This document shows, piece after piece, positions 58,700-64,000 of a stretch of DNA of 64,000 bases. Under the pieces are notes generated by a model. It was given only the letters and a program-made list of their open reading frames with translations. It did no database searches and had not been told where the DNA came from. This DNA comes from Oscheius tipulae (Eukaryota; Nematoda; Chromadorea; Rhabditida; Rhabditidae). The position numbers and the translations under genes were made by a program. The stretch spans positions 8,866,001 through 8,930,000 of the forward strand of contig JASJZH010000006.1 in NCBI GenBank assembly GCA_037178975.1. Reading direction: 5' to 3'. Position 1 is the stretch's first letter; each line of letters starts with the position of its first letter.

Positions 58700-61600
58700 A
58701 TGTTTAACGGTATTACCCCTGCCCAAGCCCATGAGGTCCTTCAAAGGGCGGAGCAAAACTTCCTGTCCACGGCTCCCTTGGACATCGATCTCCTGGATCA
58801 GGTAGCTTGACTACCAACTTCCATTTTATGCCAAGTTTTAGGTCATGTATCTGATGAACCGGGAAAAAGGAGACGTGCAAGTCCAGGCCAACCTTCTTCT
58901 GGTCAAGCTCCAAGAACAACCGGAGACCTGGACGAAGGTTGATGTCATCCTCAGCTGCAACGCGTCAACGCAAACTAAGTATTTTGCGCTTCAAGTCCTG
59001 GAGAGTGCCATCAAGACCAAGTGGAGATCTCTGCCTCTTGAACAACGTGAAGGAGTCAAGGCGTTCATAGCTAAACTGATCATCGAGACTTGTGACAAGG
59101 AGGACGAAGGGTCACAGACACTTCTCTCCAAGCTGAATGTCGTACTTGTTCAGGTAATACTATTATTTTTTTCTTCAAAAAATTTTGTAGATTGTAAAAC
59201 ATGATTGGCCGAAGAACTGGCCCAAGTTCATCCCCGAGCTCATTGATGGAGCTCAAACCAATGCCAAGGTCTGTGTCAACGTGATGCGGATTCTGTCTCT
59301 TCTCAGGTACATTCTTTTGTTTTCGTTCGAAAATTTGTTAATGTAACTGCAGTTATCCCCCCAGTTATCCTTATGCCCCTGACAATCTCTTCATTCACAT
59401 TCGAAATTCCTGTCCCTATCAACATGTACCTGACAAGTGCAACTCTTTGATCACTGGTGGCATTTCAGATTCGACAGAGTATCATAAAGAGTCAAACTGC
59501 CAGAACAAAACTTTAGCGAAACTTTACCAGTTTGAACAAATCCGATCTTCCACGAGAACAAAGTGGAACCTTTTTCGTTTTCTCGACATTCGAAAAAAGC
59601 TAGAGTATTGCGAAGTCTAAGACCAGTCACTTGAAGAGAAAATTCAAATGGTTTTTTCAGTGAGGACGTGTTCGATTTCGGATCTTCCAACCTGACTCAA
59701 GCCAAGGAACGCTACTTGAAAACGAACTTTTGCGGACAGTTTCAAGATATCTTCACTTTCTGTCTTCGTCTACTGGAAGAATGTCCTGCCAACGAGATCG
59801 TCAAAGCCTGCCTGAAAACCCTTCGCCGTTTCATGACTTGGATCCCCCTTACCTACGTCTACGATACCAACTTCCTTGAACTGATCATTGGCCGTGTAAG
59901 TTGTCTTTGAAGAACATTTATTGGTTCAGTTTCTTCCTCTTGATGCCTACCGTCTTCCTGCCCTTCAATGCCTAACAGAGATCTGTGGAATTAACCAAAT
60001 GAATGACTTGGCTGCTCGCGAGAACGAAAAGCTGGCTCAGTACAGAGTCACGCTGAAGGAGGCCTACTACAAAACTATTGAAGTGGTATGTCTAATCTCC
60101 CTTTTATATTTACAGCAAAGTTTAGTTGTTTGACTACATCGGTGCCGAGTTTGACATGGCCAAAGCTTATGCTACCGGCACTGAGGAGACCCAACTTTTT
60201 GTTGCTTCTCTCGCTGATTTTCTCGTTGGATTTCTGAAAGAAAACGCCGAGCTGGTCGAGCCTTGTCCTCCGAACTACAACGAGGTTCACGCCAAGCTTC
60301 ATGCCTACGCCATTCAACTGCTACTCTCCTTGAGTACGGTCGATGACATCGAAATTTTTAAGGTAAGGGCCAACTACAGAATTGTTTTTCTGCTTATGAA
60401 CACAAACCAAAAGTGGCTATTGTTATTTACTGGCTATGAAATGAAATGGAAGACCACTCGAAGATGACAACTTGACAGGGAAAGTACAAGAAGTTGGCAG
60501 GCTGATGTTGTTTAGTAGTATGATTGGGAGAAAGAAGAAGTTAATGGCTGTCAGTGCCATTAACTTCTAACAGGTTTACAAGCTTTGATAGACTTAACCT
60601 GCTATCAAAGAGAGGGAAGGAACATGGCAAAGTTAGAGGGATCGGGAAAAGATGTAGTTTACATTTTGAAAAGAGAATGATAGCAAACTGACATGGCCGA
60701 AATAACCGGGAGCGGCTGAGGCCAAGCAATACATCTTTGATAACAGCAAAATTATAGGTTTGCCTCGACTTCTGGCTCATTCTTACTCAAGATCTGTACC
60801 GTGACGATCCCTTCTGCAAGCCTGCCGGTAACCAGCTCACTACAATGTTTTCCGGAATAACCCAGCAAGGAGTTCAAGAGCCTCCAAGGAAAAGTTTCTA
60901 CAGGTAGGAATACAAGTTTCTTCTTGCATATGCATATCTCTCAGACCTCATCTCTCTGACTTGCGAACAATCATCATTGGGAGAATGGCCAAGCCGGAAG
61001 AGGTCCTCGTCGTGGAAAACGATCAAGGAGAGGTTGTTCGCGAGCTGGTCAAAGACACTGACTCTATCACCCTGTACAAGACCATGAGGGAGACTTTGGT
61101 TTTCTTGACTCACTTGGACAGCAAGGACACCGAGGAGAAAATGACCGAGAAGCTGTCCGAGCAGGTCAACTCGTCCGAGTTCTCTTGGAAGGCCTTGAAT
61201 ACACTTTGCTGGGCCATCGGCTCCGTTTCCATGACCATGGCCGAGGAGGAAGAGAAACGGTTTCTGGTTCTGGTCATTAGGGATCTTCTCGGTCTCTGCG
61301 AGCAGAAGCGTGGAAAGGACAACAAGGCTGTCATCGCCTCCAATATCATGTACATTGTCGGACAATACCCTCGGTTCCTTCGTCAGCATTGGAAGTTCTT
61401 AAAGACGGTTAGATTCTTTTACTTTGGTTTTTAAAGTTCGAGTTTCAGGTCGTGAACAAGCTCTTCGAGTTCATGCACGAGTCTCATGAAGGAGTTCAAG
61501 ACATGGCCTGTGACACATTCATCAAGATTGCCATCAAGTGCAAGCGACATTTCACCATTGTAAGTTCGTGAAATAGACCGCTTCAAACTGAGATTTAGGT

Positions 61601-63898
61601 CCAAATGGGAGAGAAAGAGCCCTTTATTGAGGAAATGCTCCGCAACCTGGCCTCCAATATCTGCGATCTCTCCCCGCCGCAAGTTCATGTCTTCTACGAG
61701 GCCATGGGTCACATCATCTCCTCCAAACATGAGCCAGTGGAACAGAAGGAGCTCATCACCAAGCTCATGGAGCTACCTAACCATCTTTGGGACGACACAA
61801 TCCGTCGGGCTAACAGTGATGTCTCTCTGCTCGGAGACGTGGAAATTCTCAAGAACACAGCCAATATCCTAAAGACCAACACTGCCGCCTGTCGCTCAAT
61901 TGGAAGCAACTTCTCTATTCAGCTCCTGAGGAACTACACTGACATGTTGGCTCTGTACCGTCTCTTCTCCGAACAAATCTCGAAGTCGATTGCTGAAAAT
62001 GGCGATGAGATCCTGAAGCATCACACCGTGAAGCAAGTGAGAGCAGTGAAGAAGGAGATTCTCGTCTTCATTTCTACATGGGCATCCAAAAGTGAAGTGG
62101 CTCAGACTTTGAAAGATGAAGTTGTGCCGGAGCTGTTCGAGGCTGTCCTCTTCGACTACCAGAGAAATGTTCCGGCTGCTCGTGATCCCAAAGTGCTGTC
62201 ACTTCTGGCCATCATCGTCTCCCAGCTGCAAGTATGTCACAGCTTGTACTTGTTCACATACTGGAACGCTACATTCAAGCGCGCTTAATATTTTGTCAAA
62301 AACAAGCATTATTATCTCGCCTTTACTGTGTTATTGGCTAGACTAGGTTTTGGCCATACTGCCTTGATAGGTGGACAACTTTGCACCCGGACTGTCTCAG
62401 TACCCTGCAAGTTTTCACTAGTTCCGTCTTAGCATGTCCTTCTAACTCGTATGATCTCGAAGTTGTTTGGTCACTAACTAGCGAGAATTCGTCCGAATGC
62501 TGAAATCGTACGAATAAGACAATTTAGCCAGACAGCACTTTCTTATTTACTAAAGCCTAACAATATGAAAGATCAAGCTCATTTTCAGGACAACATGCTT
62601 CCCTATGTACAGCGAGTTCTCGAAGCCTTCTTCGGATGTACTTTGGAGATGATCAGTAGCGATTTCGAGACATACCCAGAACATCGTGTCAACTTCTTCC
62701 AGCTTCTCTACGCCCTTGTCCGAGAGTGCTTTCCAATGATCCTGAAGCTAGGCAAAGAAGAACTGGCCTACATTGTCCAGGCCATTGTCTGGGGCTTCCA
62801 GCACACTATGCGAAGTGTTGCGGAGCTCGGATTAGATATTTTAAAAGAGTTCTTCGAGCGTTGTCGTCTGTTGAATGGCCATGATCTGGAGGATGCCATG
62901 GCTGCTCAGCAGTTCTATGCCGACCACTACATGAGCATCCTGGAACACATTCTGGCCATTGTGGCCGATAGCAGTCATGTCCATGTGGCCGGATTGACCT
63001 ACTATGCCGATGTCATGTGTGCGCTATTCCGTGCAGCTGAGAATGACATCAAGATTGGCTTGAGTGACTCCATGGACAATATGGACTTTATCTCATGCAA
63101 CATTGCTGCCCTCTTCCGAGAGCACTATTCGGCAAACTTGAATGAGTGAGTGGCTATTGTCTGAGAGTGAATTAGTCATCGAATTTGCAGGGATCAGATT
63201 CGTGTTTTCGTCAAGGGCTTCTTTTCCTACAATCGCGATGTCGGAGCCATGAAAAACCATCTTCGTGACTTCCTCATCCAGATCAAGGTAACTTTTGCAT
63301 TTTAAATTCACTATGGGATCGTTCCCTATAAAATAAGATGGTAACTTATATTGAACTTGATAAGTAGTCAAGTTAACGTCAGGATGAAGAACAAGATGAG
63401 TTAGGACACATTGAGACAGAACAAATAATCTAGACTTTAAAGAACAGAAGAATCGGACATGTTATACTGGAACAGGGTCGGAATTAAATTATAAGAAAAA
63501 AGGAATTTGATGGACAGGCAGGGAGAAGAAGATCCAGCTAGTAACAGAAGTTATTGACAATGGACTACTTTAGACAGGATACGAGAATAAAAAAGGGAGT
63601 GGACACGATAAGGATAGAACAGAACAGATAGAATTAGAAGAGAAAAAAACGGAAGTAATCTTTCCAGGAAACCAAAGGAGAAGATACCTCGGACCTGTTT
63701 TTGGAAGAGAAAGAAGCCCAGATCATGGCCACCCAACAGGCCAAGTCTGCGGTCCCCGGTCTTCTCAACCCCAATGAGATCTACGACGAGGAAGACATGG
63801 AATTCCGAGCACAAGATGTCATCACCTTCTCGCGTCGTGACCACATGGGACCTGCTCGCATGACTACCGTGGCTATGCTCTCTCAAGACATGTCCTAA
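58700..63898 (+). CDS. xpo-1: Exportin-1 (CRM1), nuclear export receptor
   Basis: XPO1 carries leucine-rich NES cargoes out of the nucleus with RanGTP. Thirteen exons join to 1131 aa: 58700-58801, 58842-59153, 59191-59306, 59661-59895, 59930-60085, 60126-60362, 60758-60903, 60945-61407, 61449-61559, 61599-62231, 62589-63145, 63191-63287 and 63668-63898. The central HEAT-repeat block is nearly family-identical: [20 protein letters not shown], then [18 protein letters not shown] and [20 protein letters not shown]. The cysteine in LNTLCWAIG (codon 61207-61209) corresponds to the leptomycin B-reactive Cys528 of the human protein. The C-terminus continues past the usual end ([14 protein letters not shown]) by about 33 residues ending LSQDMS. 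Introns 6, 10 and 12 are 350-400 bp; the others are mostly about 36-55 bp. Confidence 0.96.
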
Positions 63899-64000
63899 GC
63901 CTGTGGTAATTCCGTCAAGTCATTTTTTCTATAACTTATTGTCTCGCGTCTATCTGTTTGTTTGTCATCTATGTAATATCTTAGTCATCCATCCATTCAT

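Noticed and set aside
1-64000. CRISPR array, prophage, insertion sequence or bacterial operon
   Set aside because: The DNA is clearly eukaryotic and intron-rich; no regularly spaced direct repeats or bacterial-type genes were seen.

Overview
This is animal nuclear DNA with many short, spliced genes. I read it as a nematode. The main evidence is a small gene at 52904-53231 (minus) whose precursor ends in a KR cleavage site followed by GLGPRPLRF-G, the FLP-21 neuropeptide described from Caenorhabditis elegans. Supporting signs are very short introns (mostly 36-60 bp), 3' splice-site motifs just upstream of most start codons (as expected for spliced-leader trans-splicing), and closely spaced same-strand gene pairs that look like operons. 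The many introns per gene and moderate base composition would suit an enoplean/clade I worm, but that is only a guess.

Layout, left to right: the last exon of AP-2 sigma (291-452); weak coding-like sequence to 2.1 kb; a four-span MARVEL-like membrane protein (3264-4526) followed on the same strand by a CDC25 phosphatase (4907-6081); two small unrecognised genes (7016-8618); a complete ARID4-type chromatin protein of 20 exons (9539-15739); a 67-codon secreted glycine-rich peptide gene with a TATA box (17133-17377); about 5 kb without recognised genes; a PEAK/PRAG-like pseudokinase (22717-26451); convergent to it COQ6 (26594-29272) with UCP4 upstream (29652-31439), a likely two-gene mitochondrial operon; orphan coding fragments near 32 kb; an intracellular serpin (33166-35475) with three tandem candidate reactive-loop exons; an EAG-type potassium channel of 20 exons (36285-42812); a poorly coding stretch; a Kunitz/EGF protein with a probable GPI anchor (46106-50681) downstream of enolase-phosphatase E1 (50948-52259); flp-21; a LINE endonuclease fragment (54643-55047); repeats; and a complete exportin-1/CRM1 gene of 13 exons (58700-63898).

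For the main genes I assembled exons by hand and checked that phases join and that the total coding length is a multiple of three: ARID4 1343 aa, pseudokinase 776 aa, COQ6 444 aa, UCP4 316 aa, serpin 371 aa, EAG channel 948 aa, Kunitz/EGF 810 aa, ENOPH1 242 aa, XPO1 1131 aa, CDC25 264 aa, MARVEL-like 196 aa. No alignments or searches were run. Family assignments come from recognised motifs. Feature spans run from start codon to stop codon and include introns; exon coordinates are given in the evidence text.
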